64,000 bases of DNA from Flavobacterium gillisiae (GCF_900107635.1 NZ_FNRD01000016.1:1-64000); one strand, 5' to 3'; numbered from the stretch's first letter, positions 8,598 through 17,866 are shown. The notes: generated by a model not told the origin, from the sequence alone. A program made the numbers and translations.

Positions 8598-9797
8598 ATG
8601 AATACTGCACAAAAAGAATTAGTCAAAGCTACCGTTCCTGTCTTAAAATCCAGTGGTAACGCCTTGGTGACTTATTTTTATCAAAGAATGTTGACAAACA
8701 ACCCTGAACTAAAAAACATTTTTAATATGGCTAACCAAGCCAATGGTAAACAACAAAATGCCTTAACTGGAGCTGTATTGGCTTACGCCGAAAATATTGA
8801 CGACCCAACAGTTTTAATAAATGTTTTGAAATCCATAGGGAATAAACATGTTAGCTTACACATACTTCCTGAGCAATATGATATCGTGGGACATAATTTA
8901 ATCGAATCTATCAAAGAAGTATTGGGCGACGCTGCAACTGTTGAGCTAGTGGAAGCATGGACCTGTGCATATACCGAACTAGCTCAAATAATGATTTCTA
9001 TTGAAGCCGAAATGTATCAAAAAACAGCAGATCTTAAAGGCGGTTGGGTTGGCTGGAGAACGTTTGTAATCGATAAAATAGTAACCGAAAGTGATGAAAT
9101 TAAATCTTTTTATCTAAAACCTAAAGATGGTAATGCTATTGCTACTTTTTTCCCAGGACAATACATTTCTGTTAAAACATTTATACCTGAATTAGGACAT
9201 GAACAACCCAGACAATATAGCTTATCTAGCAGTTTTCATGAAGAGTATTACCGTATATCAGTAAAAAGTGAAAAAGGACGCACTACACCTGATGGCTTTG
9301 TTTCGAATGTACTACATACTAAAAAAATCGGAGAAACTATTGATGTTACCGCCCCTGCGGGAGTTTTCTACGCTGATCCCGAATCCGTAAATCCATTAGT
9401 ATTAATTAGTGGAGGCGTTGGAGTAACTCCTTTAATGAGTATGGTTGAAGCCAATAGCCATTCACTTCAAAAAAACAAAACAATTTGGATCCATAGCTGT
9501 CGTAATGAAAATGTACACGCCTTTAAAGACGCAATCGAGGATTTGAATAGCAAGGAGAACTGGTTAACTTCATTCGTTTTTTATGAAACACTACCCGATT
9601 ATGAAACTAATGCTATCGAAGGAAGAGCAGAACTGCATCAATACAAAGAAGAAATAATTATTAACGATGCAAAATATTATATTTGCGGACCTGAATTGTT
9701 TATCAAGAAACAATATCAATCTTTAATAGAACTTGGTGTTACAAAAGAGGCTATCTTTTATGAAGAGTTCGGACCTCAATTATTAGCTTTAAATTAA
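8598..9797 (+). CDS. hmp: Flavohemoglobin (nitric oxide dioxygenase)
   Basis: This cytoplasmic enzyme oxidises NO to nitrate with O2 and NAD(P)H. The 399 residues contain a globin domain (1-140) with distal Tyr28 and proximal His84 (in KHVSLHI), an FAD domain with RQYSLSS (about 203-209), and an NAD domain with GGVGVTPL (about 273-280) and CGPELFI. The length equals E. coli Hmp. It heads an operon with an Rrf2 regulator 9 bases downstream and a small DUF2798 gene. An NsrR-like operator overlaps its promoter, so NO induction is likely. Confidence 0.95.
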   Translation: MNTAQKELVKATVPVLKSSGNALVTYFYQRMLTNNPELKNIFNMANQANGKQQNALTGAVLAYAENIDDPTVLINVLKSIGNKHVSLHILPEQYDIVGHNLIESIKEVLGDAATVELVEAWTCAYTELAQIMISIEAEMYQKTADLKGGWVGWRTFVIDKIVTESDEIKSFYLKPKDGNAIATFFPGQYISVKTFIPELGHEQPRQYSLSSSFHEEYYRISVKSEKGRTTPDGFVSNVLHTKKIGETIDVTAPAGVFYADPESVNPLVLISGGVGVTPLMSMVEANSHSLQKNKTIWIHSCRNENVHAFKDAIEDLNSKENWLTSFVFYETLPDYETNAIEGRAELHQYKEEIIINDAKYYICGPELFIKKQYQSLIELGVTKEAIFYEEFGPQLLALN

Positions 9798-9806
9798 AAA
9801 AAAATT

Positions 9807-10256
9807 ATGAAATTAAACCACTTTACCGATTTTAGTATGCGTGTTTTGATGTATTTAAATCAAAAAAAAGACAGCCCTCAAAGTTCTTTGGATGATTTAG
9901 CTAATGCTTTCAAGATCTCACGAAACCATCTCGTTAAAGTGGTTCAATTTTTAGCTACAAATCAATTGGTACTAACTAAAAGAGGGAAAAACGGTGGGAT
10001 ATCAATTTCCGAAAAAGCGAAACAAACTCCTTTGGGAGATTTAATCCATTTATTAGAACAAGATGACTCCCCTATTGTTAATTGTGATGCTAAACCCTGT
10101 GTTTTCAAATCCCATAATTGCAAATTAAAATCATTATTCAATAAAGCTTACCTGCTATTTATTGAGAGTTTAAACGAATCTAATCTGTCGGATCTTGAAT
10201 TCAATGATTGGAATTCCATTTTTGAAAATAATACAAATGCGCAAAACAATTCTTAA
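9807..10256 (+). CDS. nsrR: Rrf2 family NO-sensing repressor, NsrR-like
   Basis: The 149-residue Rrf2 regulator has an N-terminal winged helix (LNHFTDFSMRVLMYL; recognition helix around SRNHLVKVVQFL; wing KRGKNGGI) and three cysteines, Cys93, Cys98 and Cys105, placed as in Fe-S NsrR proteins. NsrR carries an Fe-S cluster that is destroyed by NO, releasing DNA. Its position in the hmp operon and the operator at 8528-8554 suggest it represses that operon, including itself. The symbol is given by family and context; IscR-type alternatives are less likely. Confidence 0.85.
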   Translation: MKLNHFTDFSMRVLMYLNQKKDSPQSSLDDLANAFKISRNHLVKVVQFLATNQLVLTKRGKNGGISISEKAKQTPLGDLIHLLEQDDSPIVNCDAKPCVFKSHNCKLKSLFNKAYLLFIESLNESNLSDLEFNDWNSIFENNTNAQNNS

Positions 10257-10470
10257 TAGCGTCATCGTAACTTGTTTTATCACATTCACACTGACATCAA
10301 TTAATACAAATACCAAAAATAGTATTGATTTCATTTTACTATGGACTCAATCGTGGATAATAGCTGCTTCGATTTCCAGCATCTTCAACATCTATATTAT
10401 TCCTTATTTATATAAGAAAAAAGTAAAGCGGGTTCTCAAAAATATTTTTTTGAAGGATCAAGCTCTTTAA
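10237..10470 (+). CDS. DUF2798 family two-helix membrane protein
   Basis: The 77-residue product has two membrane segments (about residues 5-25 and 35-58, the latter ending at IIPYLYKK) and a basic C terminus, the DUF2798 pattern. The start at 10237 overlaps the end of the nsrR frame by 20 bases, implying translational coupling; a longer frame from 10195 would overlap more and add no family sequence. The function is unknown. As the third gene behind the NsrR-like operator it is probably co-induced by NO. Confidence 0.72.
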   Translation: MRKTILNSVIVTCFITFTLTSINTNTKNSIDFILLWTQSWIIAASISSIFNIYIIPYLYKKKVKRVLKNIFLKDQAL

Positions 10471-10491
10471 TTTGGCAAAAACAGCTGCTAT

Positions 10492-11310
10492 TTATTTAAA
10501 AACAGATTGTCTGATTATCCTACCGAATAAACGATAACCAATTCCAGACCTAAGATAACTCAAACTATTGGCATCAAAACCAATCGTATACCTCTTGAAA
10601 TTTTTAGGTGGATTTTCAGCGATCTTTAAAACTTCCTTAATAATTTGCGGTTTTAAGTCGGTATTTTTCTTGGTTTTATTTTCCAATATCAGACTTATTT
10701 TTTCCATTAAATTATTGTACGAAGGCAAAGACGATCTACACGATTTAACTACATTTTTTTGAAAATTAGAAGGTGTATTTCCAAATTGAACCGTAGAAAC
10801 GCTGATATTAAAATCAATTAATTCGTAAGCCATGCATTCAGAAAAACTCTCAACGGCATGTTTCGTCGAATGGTAAAAGCTACCTAAGGGTAAGTTAACT
10901 AAACCCGCAATGGAGGTTATATTTATAAAATGTCCCTTCTGCTGCGCCCTAAATTCAGGAATAAATGCCCTGCATACTTTTACCACTCCAAGCCAGTTTA
11001 CATCAACAATAGTATTGATTTCAGTATCCTCAGCTAATTCCACAAAACTCCGGTAGCCCACTCCGGCATTATTTATTACAACATCGACAGTTTTAAAATC
11101 TTCAATTATTTTTTTCTTAGCAAGGGCTATACTTTCGGTTGAAGTCACATCCAGCAAATAACAGCTGATGTTTTCTACTCCTTGCAGTTCTTTACCGTGA
11201 TCTAGATGAATCATAGTAGCTATAACATTCCATCCATTTTCAGCAAAATGAAATGCAATTTCCTTCCCAATACCTCCGGAAGCTCCGGTTATAAGTACAT
11301 TCTTCAACAT
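10492..11310 (-). CDS. SDR family short-chain dehydrogenase/reductase
   Basis: The 272-residue oxidoreductase has a Rossmann fold with GASGGIGKEIA at residues 8-18, NNAG near residue 80, and the catalytic SFYHSTKHA (YxxxK, about residues 143-151). It resembles classical SDRs that reduce carbonyls with NAD(P)H; the substrate is unknown. It converges on the hmp operon with 21 bases between stop codons and no evident hairpin, so transcripts may overlap there. Confidence 0.88.
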   Translation of the reverse strand: MLKNVLITGASGGIGKEIAFHFAENGWNVIATMIHLDHGKELQGVENISCYLLDVTSTESIALAKKKIIEDFKTVDVVINNAGVGYRSFVELAEDTEINTIVDVNWLGVVKVCRAFIPEFRAQQKGHFINITSIAGLVNLPLGSFYHSTKHAVESFSECMAYELIDFNISVSTVQFGNTPSNFQKNVVKSCRSSLPSYNNLMEKISLILENKTKKNTDLKPQIIKEVLKIAENPPKNFKRYTIGFDANSLSYLRSGIGYRLFGRIIRQSVFK

Positions 11311-11400
11311 TTATATTTTTATTCTATTATTATTATAATACAAACAAACTGCTACTTTTTGAACTTGTTTCAACGAAAAAATCAATATTCATTTAAAAAG

Positions 11401-11422
11401 TACGACCCCATATGGGGTCGTA
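11401..11422 (-). terminator. Perfect 22-base palindrome, probable phoH terminator
   Basis: TACGACCCCATATGGGGTCGTA is fully self-complementary. On the minus strand it can fold as a 9-base-pair GC-rich stem with an ATAT loop followed by CTTTTT, as expected for the terminator of phoH (stop at 11467). It also sits 90 bases upstream of the SDR start codon, so an operator for that gene cannot be excluded. Confidence 0.6.
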
Positions 11423-11466
11423 AATAGTACTGATTTCACTACCTGTCAAAAATACAGTTTTTATTT

Positions 11467-12417
11467 TTAGTCTGGATTCTCGGTATATTTATAAGCATCT
11501 AATACTTTTTTCACTAATCGGTGTCTTACAATGTCTTTATCATCCAGATACACGATTCCAATTCCTTCAATATCCTTTAAAACCAACAATGCTTCTTTAA
11601 GACCTGAAATGGTTCTTCTTGGTAAATCAACTTGTCCTGGATCTCCAGTTACCATGAATTTCGCACTTTTTCCCATACGAGTTAAGAACATTTTCATTTG
11701 GGAATGTGTTGTATTTTGCGCCTCATCCAAAATTACAAAAGCATGATCCAAAGTTCGTCCCCGCATAAATGCAAGCGGAGCAATTTGTATAATCCCTTTT
11801 AGAATATAATCTTCTAGTTTCTCATTTGGTATCATATCGCGCAAAGCATCGTATAACGGCTGCATATAAGGATCCAGTTTTTCTTTCATGTCTCCAGGAA
11901 GAAACCCCAGATTTTCCCCTGCTTCTACTGCCGGTCGAGTAAGAATAATACGTTTTACCTGCTTTTCTTTCAATGCTTTTACTGCCATTGCCACCCCGGT
12001 ATACGTTTTCCCTGTTCCTGCTGGACCTACGGCAAAAACCATATCATTTTTATTTATCGCATCAACTAGTAATTGTTGATTGGGTGTCATGGCTTTGATA
12101 ATTTTACCACCAACACCGTGCACCAGAATTTTATCGTTTACTAATGTTCTTCGATCGTCCTCCCTCTCGCCTAAAATAACACGTTCAATAACATTATTAT
12201 CAATGTTGTTGTATCTTGTAAAATGCAACATTAACCGTTGAAAACGTTTTTCGAACTCCTCTAATATTTCCTTTTCTCCAAATGCCTTTAAAGTAGTTCC
12301 TCGAGCAACAATTTTAAGCTTTGGGTAATATTTCTTAATTGTTTCAAGATGAGTGTCTTGAGCGCCCCAAAATTCTTTTGGAGCGATGTCTATGAGCTCG
12401 ATTGTTTTTTCGTTCAA
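11467..12417 (-). CDS. PhoH family P-loop ATPase
   Basis: The 316-residue protein carries the PhoH ATPase domain: Walker A GPAGTGKT (about residues 136-143), LTRPAVEAGE, Walker B VILDEAQNT and MTGDPGQVDLP-like sequence (VTGDPGQVDLP), with a preceding KH-like N-terminal part. PhoH proteins of this type are linked to RNA metabolism and stress; the substrate is unproven. The start codon appears to be TTG at 12417, giving NEKTIELIDIAPKEFWG, a conserved N terminus in flavobacteria. It diverges from the SAM hydrolase gene. Confidence 0.9.
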   Translation of the reverse strand: MNEKTIELIDIAPKEFWGAQDTHLETIKKYYPKLKIVARGTTLKAFGEKEILEEFEKRFQRLMLHFTRYNNIDNNVIERVILGEREDDRRTLVNDKILVHGVGGKIIKAMTPNQQLLVDAINKNDMVFAVGPAGTGKTYTGVAMAVKALKEKQVKRIILTRPAVEAGENLGFLPGDMKEKLDPYMQPLYDALRDMIPNEKLEDYILKGIIQIAPLAFMRGRTLDHAFVILDEAQNTTHSQMKMFLTRMGKSAKFMVTGDPGQVDLPRRTISGLKEALLVLKDIEGIGIVYLDDKDIVRHRLVKKVLDAYKYTENPD

Positions 12418-12612
12418 AAGTTGTAGTTTTAAATTAAATTAAATTGATTAATAAATCTAATCCGTTTTGGTTTTAAACCTCAGTATTATTTGTCTTATTA
12501 TTTGGAATTTGTTTTTCGTTTTTTGCTTTTTTGAATTTACTATTATTAGATTTGCATTTCTCAAATTTAATGAAAATTAGTTTTAGAATCCACCAATATT
12601 TATAAAAAATAT

Positions 12613-13443
12613 ATGTCAATAATTACCCTTACTACCGATTACGGCTTGAAAGACCACTTTGTAGGTGCGTTGAAAGGGAAAATATTATCTGAGTATCCTG
12701 AAGCTTCCATTATCGACATTTCACACGACATTGACCCATTCAACACAGTTGAAGCAAGTTACATTATTAGTGCGGCCTATTCGAGCTTCCCTAAAGGTAC
12801 CGTTCACTTGATAGGAGTGGATATGGAATTGAATAAAGAGAACCAACATATTGTAATGCAATGGAACGATTCTTATTTTATTGCTGCCGATAATGGTATT
12901 CTAAGTATGCTTTCGCAAAAAATTGTTCCACAAAAAATGGTTGCTATCAACATTCACGATCGACTGCCTAGTGAAGCGACCGGCATGGATGTTTTTGTTA
13001 TGGTCGCCTGTCATATCGCCAAAGGAGGATTATTGAATGTTATTGGAAAAGAAATTAACAGCATCAAGCAAATAACAGAACAAAAAGCCGTTATCTCTGA
13101 TGACAATAACATATTGAAAGGGCATGTTATCTATATAGATCATTTTGGCAATGTGGTGACCAATATTAGTAAAAGACAGTTTGTAGAAGTTGCCAAAGGC
13201 AGGCCTTACGAGATTGTAATGAAAACTAAAAACATAAAAACTATTTTGCCAAATTATTCCGCAATTGCCAGTTCTGATAAATATCCTATAAAGAATTATG
13301 AAGGGGAAAAATTGGCTATTTTTAATGAAGCTGGTTTTCTCGAAATTGCCATTTTTAGGAGTAACCCTTCCAAAGTAGGCTCAGCTAATAGCCTGTTAGG
13401 ATTGAATTATCGAGATGTGGTTTCCATCCAATTTAAGAATTAG
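12613..13443 (+). CDS. SAM hydroxide adenosyltransferase (DUF62 / SAM hydrolase)
   Basis: The 276-residue enzyme belongs to the fluorinase/duf-62 family, which splits S-adenosylmethionine into adenosine and methionine. The N-terminal TTDYGLKDHFVGALKG holds the active-site Asp; DISHDIDPFN and the VDMELN / AADNGILS segments are characteristic, and IDHFGNVVTNI opens the C-terminal beta-barrel domain. No halogenase-specific neighbours are present. The following ABM gene is 54 bases away in the same direction and may be cotranscribed. Confidence 0.88.
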   Translation: MSIITLTTDYGLKDHFVGALKGKILSEYPEASIIDISHDIDPFNTVEASYIISAAYSSFPKGTVHLIGVDMELNKENQHIVMQWNDSYFIAADNGILSMLSQKIVPQKMVAINIHDRLPSEATGMDVFVMVACHIAKGGLLNVIGKEINSIKQITEQKAVISDDNNILKGHVIYIDHFGNVVTNISKRQFVEVAKGRPYEIVMKTKNIKTILPNYSAIASSDKYPIKNYEGEKLAIFNEAGFLEIAIFRSNPSKVGSANSLLGLNYRDVVSIQFKN

Positions 13444-13497
13444 AAGAGTATCATAAATAGAAAAATCTAAAATCATCAATCGTTAAATATAAATCAC

Positions 13498-13794
13498 ATG
13501 TTTGTACGAATAGTAAAATTGAGTTTTCACGAAGAAAACATACCTGCATTTCTAGAAAATTTCGAATCCATTAAGGAACGTATCCGTAGTGCTCCTGGGA
13601 ATCGTTTATTGGAGTTATATCAGGACAAAGACAACAAAAGTATCTTTTTCACGTATAGCTATTGGGACACCGAAGAAGACTTAGAAAATTACAGAAATTC
13701 TGAGTTTTTTAATGAAGTATGGAGTTTTACCAAAAAATTATTCAATGCTAAAGCTGAGGCTTGGAGTGTGGATAAATTAGCTTCTTTAGTTTAA
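13498..13794 (+). CDS. Antibiotic biosynthesis monooxygenase-fold (ABM) protein
   Basis: The 98-residue protein is a single ferredoxin-like ABM domain: MFVRIVKLSFHEENIPAFLENFE, then a central SAPGNRLLELYQDKD and SYWDTEEDLENYRNSEFF. Such dimers act as quinol monooxygenases or heme-degrading enzymes, but conserved heme ligands are not obvious, so only the fold is claimed. It precedes gldF by 58 bases in the same orientation. Confidence 0.8.
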   Translation: MFVRIVKLSFHEENIPAFLENFESIKERIRSAPGNRLLELYQDKDNKSIFFTYSYWDTEEDLENYRNSEFFNEVWSFTKKLFNAKAEAWSVDKLASLV

Positions 13795-13852
13795 CGTTTT
13801 TGAGTCTCAATTTAGACCACTTTAAACCTTAAACTTTTTAAATAAAAAATTA

Positions 13853-14578
13853 ATGAAAGCCATATTATTACGAGAAATCAAATCCTTTTTTGGTTCGCCC
13901 ATCGGTTATTTAGTCATTGCGCTATTTCTAATTCTCAACGGATTATTTCTTTGGGTTTTCGAAGGAGACTACAACATTCTAAATACCGGATTTGCCGATA
14001 TGACCCCGTTTTTTACTTTAGCACCCTGGATTTTGATTTTCTTGATTCCTGCGGTAACCATGCGCAGTTTTTCGGATGAGAAAAAGCAGGGAACACTTGA
14101 ATTACTTTTAACAAAACCTTTGAGTCTGTGGCAAATCGTAAACGGAAAATTTCTTGGCGCAGTACTACTGATTGTAATGGCTATTATTCCAACATTTATT
14201 TATGTCGAAGTAATATCTAGTCTGGGTATGCCAGAAGGAAATCTTGATATGGGAAGTACCATTGGTTCTTATGTGGGACTGTTATTTCTGATCGGTGCCT
14301 ATTCTTCCATTGGCGTTTTCACTTCTACCTTATCCGATAATCAAATCGTAGCTTTTATATTGTCCGTATTCGTATGTTTCTTTTTCTATTTTGGTTTCGA
14401 AGGCCTCGCATCATTAACACCTTCTTTTTCGACATTTATCTCCGCTTTTGGAATGCAAGACCACTTTAAAAGTATGAGCCGTGGCGTGATAGACACTAGA
14501 GACGTGCTCTATTTTGTGAGTGTAACCGTATTGTTTCTTTCGTTTACTGTTTATAAACTTAAATCTTTTAAATTGTAA
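13853..14578 (+). CDS. gldF: Gliding motility ABC transporter permease GldF
   Basis: The 241-residue ABC-2 type permease has six predicted membrane segments and the family block MRSFSDEKKQGTLELLLTKPL (residues about 69-89). In Flavobacterium johnsoniae GldF, GldG and the ATPase GldA form a transporter needed for gliding. Here gldF overlaps gldG by one base (TAATG), so they are translated together; gldA is not in the window, as is usual. Confidence 0.93.
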   Translation: MKAILLREIKSFFGSPIGYLVIALFLILNGLFLWVFEGDYNILNTGFADMTPFFTLAPWILIFLIPAVTMRSFSDEKKQGTLELLLTKPLSLWQIVNGKFLGAVLLIVMAIIPTFIYVEVISSLGMPEGNLDMGSTIGSYVGLLFLIGAYSSIGVFTSTLSDNQIVAFILSVFVCFFFYFGFEGLASLTPSFSTFISAFGMQDHFKSMSRGVIDTRDVLYFVSVTVLFLSFTVYKLKSFKL

Positions 14579-16263
14579 TGGTACCAATTAAAAAAAGCAA
14601 CCTGAAATCGGTTTTGATTACAATCGCAGTATTACTGGTTATAAATGGTATTGGGAACCGGTTTTTTCATCGTTTTGATTTAACAAAGGATAAAAGATAC
14701 ACACTTTCTACCACTTCTTTGAATATAATCGAAGAAGTAAAAGAACCGTTGTACATCAAAATATACCTGCAAGGGGATTTGCCAGCTGAGTTCAAAAGAC
14801 TGCAGCAAGAAACACAGCAGTTGTTAGAAGAATTTCAAGCGTATAACAAAAATATCGTATTTGAATTCATCAATCCATTGGAAAACGAAGATACCAGTAT
14901 GGATAACATCAAAGAGTTGTATCGAAAAGGTTTAACTCCAGTAAATATAACAGTTGATGACAAAGGAAAACAATCTCAAGCGATGGTTTTTCCGTGGGCT
15001 ATCGCAGTTTACCAAAACAAAGAAGTTAATATTCCATTGTTAAAAAATAGAATGGGCGCTTCAACCACCGAAATGGTCATTGGTTCGGTGCAACATCTTG
15101 AATACTCCATTTCGGATGCCTTACATAAAATCACAACTGCCAAGCAAAAAACGGTTGCCGTAATCAAAGGCAACGGGGAACTTCAGGATGTATTAATGGC
15201 TAAATTCTTGTTACAAATAAGAGAAAGTTATCACATAGGCCCTTTTACGTTAGATTCGGTTGCAAAAGATCCTACTGGCAATCTAAACGCCTTAGAAAAA
15301 TACGATTTAGCTATTATCGCCAAACCTACCGAAATGTTCTCTGATGCCGAAAAACAGGTCTTAGACCAGTTCATCATTAACGGAGGAAAGACTCTTTGGT
15401 TAGTGGATCAAGTAAATGTGGAAATGGACAGCCTTTACAATGAATCTGGATCGACATTAGCTTTCCCAAGGGATTTGAATTTGAACGATATGTTCTTTAA
15501 ATATGGTTTCCGTATTAACCCAGACATCGTCAAAGACGAGCAAGGAAGTCCAATAAAACTGGCGACTGGCGAACAAGGAAGTGCTACTCAGTATCAGGAA
15601 TTCAACTGGAAGTTTGCTCCATTGGTTTATCCAGAAAGTACGCATCCTATCGTAAAAAATTTAGGGGGAATCAAATTTGATTTTGCGAATCCTATCGATA
15701 CCTTGAAAAATGGAATTAAGAAAACCGTACTACTTCAGTCATCTCAATATTCTAAAAAAATAGGTGCTCCAGTAGAAGTGAATTTGGATATTGTTGCTGA
15801 AGAAACCAGTCCGAATCATTATATCAAAACCGGAAATATTCCGCTTGCTGTATTACTCGAAGGATCCTTTCATTCTATGTTTGAAAATAGGGTTTTACCT
15901 TTTGAACAAACTAAGTTTGAAGCTGTAGGAAAGAAGAATAAAATGATTGTGATTTCTGATGGAGATTTGATAAAAAACCAATTGGATAAAAACTATCAAC
16001 CTGTAGAACTGGGTTATGATCAACGTTCTGGAAATTTGTACGACAACAAAGATTTCCTGCTGAATTGTGTCAATTACCTATTAGACGATACTGGACTTAT
16101 TAACATTCGAAGCAAGGATTTAGATTTACCGTTATTAGATAAAGAAAAAGTTTTTGAGAACTATACAAAGACGCAAGTCATAACTATCGGGCTGCCACTC
16201 CTTATCTTAGTGTTATTTGGCGCTTTATTTACCTACCTTAGAAAAAGGAAATACGGTCAATAG
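14578..16263 (+). CDS. gldG: Gliding motility ABC transporter component GldG
   Basis: The 561-residue protein has an N-terminal membrane segment (about residues 9-27), a large periplasmic region with the FDLTKDKRYTLS start of the GldG/ABC_transp_aux domain, and a C-terminal membrane segment (about 533-553) ending in RKRKYGQ. It is the partner of GldF in the Gld ABC transporter. Length and order match F. johnsoniae. dnaN follows after about 110 bases, with a possible TATATTTG box at 16303-16310 of its own. Confidence 0.93.
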   Translation: MVPIKKSNLKSVLITIAVLLVINGIGNRFFHRFDLTKDKRYTLSTTSLNIIEEVKEPLYIKIYLQGDLPAEFKRLQQETQQLLEEFQAYNKNIVFEFINPLENEDTSMDNIKELYRKGLTPVNITVDDKGKQSQAMVFPWAIAVYQNKEVNIPLLKNRMGASTTEMVIGSVQHLEYSISDALHKITTAKQKTVAVIKGNGELQDVLMAKFLLQIRESYHIGPFTLDSVAKDPTGNLNALEKYDLAIIAKPTEMFSDAEKQVLDQFIINGGKTLWLVDQVNVEMDSLYNESGSTLAFPRDLNLNDMFFKYGFRINPDIVKDEQGSPIKLATGEQGSATQYQEFNWKFAPLVYPESTHPIVKNLGGIKFDFANPIDTLKNGIKKTVLLQSSQYSKKIGAPVEVNLDIVAEETSPNHYIKTGNIPLAVLLEGSFHSMFENRVLPFEQTKFEAVGKKNKMIVISDGDLIKNQLDKNYQPVELGYDQRSGNLYDNKDFLLNCVNYLLDDTGLINIRSKDLDLPLLDKEKVFENYTKTQVITIGLPLLILVLFGALFTYLRKRKYGQ

Positions 16264-16372
16264 ATGTTAATAAAAAAGTTTCAATACTAGCATAGTTTAC
16301 GATATATTTGTAAAATGTATTGTGTTTTAAAAATTAAATTAAAATAGATACCCAAAAAATAAAATTAAACAG

Positions 16373-17491
16373 ATGAAATTTATAGTATCGAGTTCGTACT
16401 TATTAAAACAATTACAAGTTTTAGGTAATGTTATCAACAGTAGCAATACTTTGCCCATTTTGGACAACTTCCTATTTGAATTAGACAATAACGAATTAAC
16501 GGTTTCGGCGAGTGATTTAGAGACTACTATGTCTGCTAACTTAGCTATTGATTCCACGAGTAAAGGAAGTGTTGCTGTACCAGCAAAATTACTATTGGAG
16601 ATCCTTAAAACTTTTCCAGAACAACCTCTAACTTTTACTGTTGAAGAAAATAGCACGATAGAGATTAGTTCAAACTCTGGTAAATATGCGTTAGCGTATG
16701 CTCCAGGTGATGAATTTCCAAAATCTGTTAACCTAGAAGAGCCTTCTGTAACTTTAGTTCCTGCTGATGTATTGGCAACAGCTATTAGCAAAACAATCTT
16801 TGCTGCTGGAAATGATGATCTACGTCCAGTAATGTCTGGTGTATTTTTTCAGTTTTCGCCAGAAGGATTAACATTTGTGGCCACTGATGCACACAAATTA
16901 GTAAAATATGCACGTACAGATGTAAAAGCATCTCAAGTAGCTGATTTTATCATGCCAAAGAAACCTTTGACTATTCTAAAAAATATTCTTTCTACTTCAG
17001 ATGCTGAAGTGAAAATTGAATACAATGATTCGAATGCTACTTTTTCTTTTGATAATTATATTTTAATGTGTCGTTTAATAGATGGAAAATATCCAAACTA
17101 CGAAGCGGTTATCCCAAAAGAGAATCCAAATAAATTAATGATTGACCGTTCTCAATTTTTGAGCTCCGTACGTCGTGTTGCTATTTTCTCTAATAAAACA
17201 ACACACCAAATTCGTTTGAAAATTGCAGGTGCTGAATTGAATGTTTCTGCAGAAGATATTGATTACTCTAACAAAGCAGAGGAAAGATTGACTTGTGATT
17301 ATCAAGGAGACGATATGCAAATAGGATATAACTCCCGTTTTCTTACTGAAATGTTGACAAACCTGCAATCAGATATGATAATGCTTGAAATGTCATTACC
17401 TAACAGAGCTGGGATCCTTACTCCTGTTGACGGACTGGAAGAAGGTGAAACTGTAACAATGCTGGTAATGCCAGTAATGCTGAACAGTTAA
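16373..17491 (+). CDS. dnaN: DNA polymerase III beta subunit (sliding clamp)
   Basis: The 372-residue protein is the ring-shaped processivity clamp of the replicase. It shows the three clamp domains: N-terminal MKFIVSSSYLLKQL, central DLRPVMSGVFF and TDAHKLVKY, and C-terminal SVRRVAIFSNKTTH plus the closing LVMPVMLNS. It is not beside dnaA here, which is normal for Bacteroidota. A hairpin terminator follows at 17592. Confidence 0.96.
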   Translation: MKFIVSSSYLLKQLQVLGNVINSSNTLPILDNFLFELDNNELTVSASDLETTMSANLAIDSTSKGSVAVPAKLLLEILKTFPEQPLTFTVEENSTIEISSNSGKYALAYAPGDEFPKSVNLEEPSVTLVPADVLATAISKTIFAAGNDDLRPVMSGVFFQFSPEGLTFVATDAHKLVKYARTDVKASQVADFIMPKKPLTILKNILSTSDAEVKIEYNDSNATFSFDNYILMCRLIDGKYPNYEAVIPKENPNKLMIDRSQFLSSVRRVAIFSNKTTHQIRLKIAGAELNVSAEDIDYSNKAEERLTCDYQGDDMQIGYNSRFLTEMLTNLQSDMIMLEMSLPNRAGILTPVDGLEEGETVTMLVMPVMLNS

Positions 17492-17591
17492 CAATAAATT
17501 GTGATTTTGTTGTATTAAATTTTTAAGATTCAAATATAATACCTATCATTGTGAAACGATTACGCTATTAACCAAACCATTTTTTATATTT

Positions 17592-17634
17592 AAAAAAACC
17601 GCTATTTCCTAACCAGGATATGCGGTTTTTTTTT
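17592..17634 (+). terminator. Rho-independent terminator of dnaN
   Basis: AAAAAAACCGC pairs with GCGGTTTTTTTT around an 18-base partly paired loop, with a long T-run. Confidence 0.82.
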
Positions 17635-17639
17635 GGGTC

Positions 17640-17671
17640 CTCCCCCCGGCCCCCTCCGAAGGAGGGGGAGA
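17640..17671. repeat. Small GC-rich palindromic repeat, copy 2
   Basis: CCCCCTCC (17650-17657), GAA, GGAGGGGG (17661-17668) has the same design as the element at 506-540. It lies in the gap between dnaN and the MutS-like gene. Confidence 0.6.
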
Positions 17672-17685
17672 CGAAATGGAATTTT

Positions 17686-17755
17686 TTGTGTTTTTTACTT
17701 TGTGTGTTTTACTTTGAGTGTTTTACTTTGTGTTTTTTACTTTGGGTTTTTTACT
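17686..17755. repeat. Five tandem 14-base units
   Basis: Five consecutive 14-base units of the form TTGTGTTTTTTACT, TTGTGTGTTTTACT or TTGAGTGTTTTACT fill 17686-17755. A frame across them at 17620-17931 yields a low-complexity Phe/Cys/Leu product that I do not accept as a gene. Confidence 0.75.
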
Positions 17756-17866
17756 TCCTGAATTTTATTTCTAATTTCTATTTTCTTTTCTCTAACTTCT
17801 CTTCTCTATTTTATATACTCTTTCTTCTTCTATCAATACCAATGCTATTTATAAAGCAGCCCAATT

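Noticed and set aside
16339..16791. Leftward 150-residue frame over dnaN
   Set aside because: It is antisense to a certain gene (dnaN) and has no domain.
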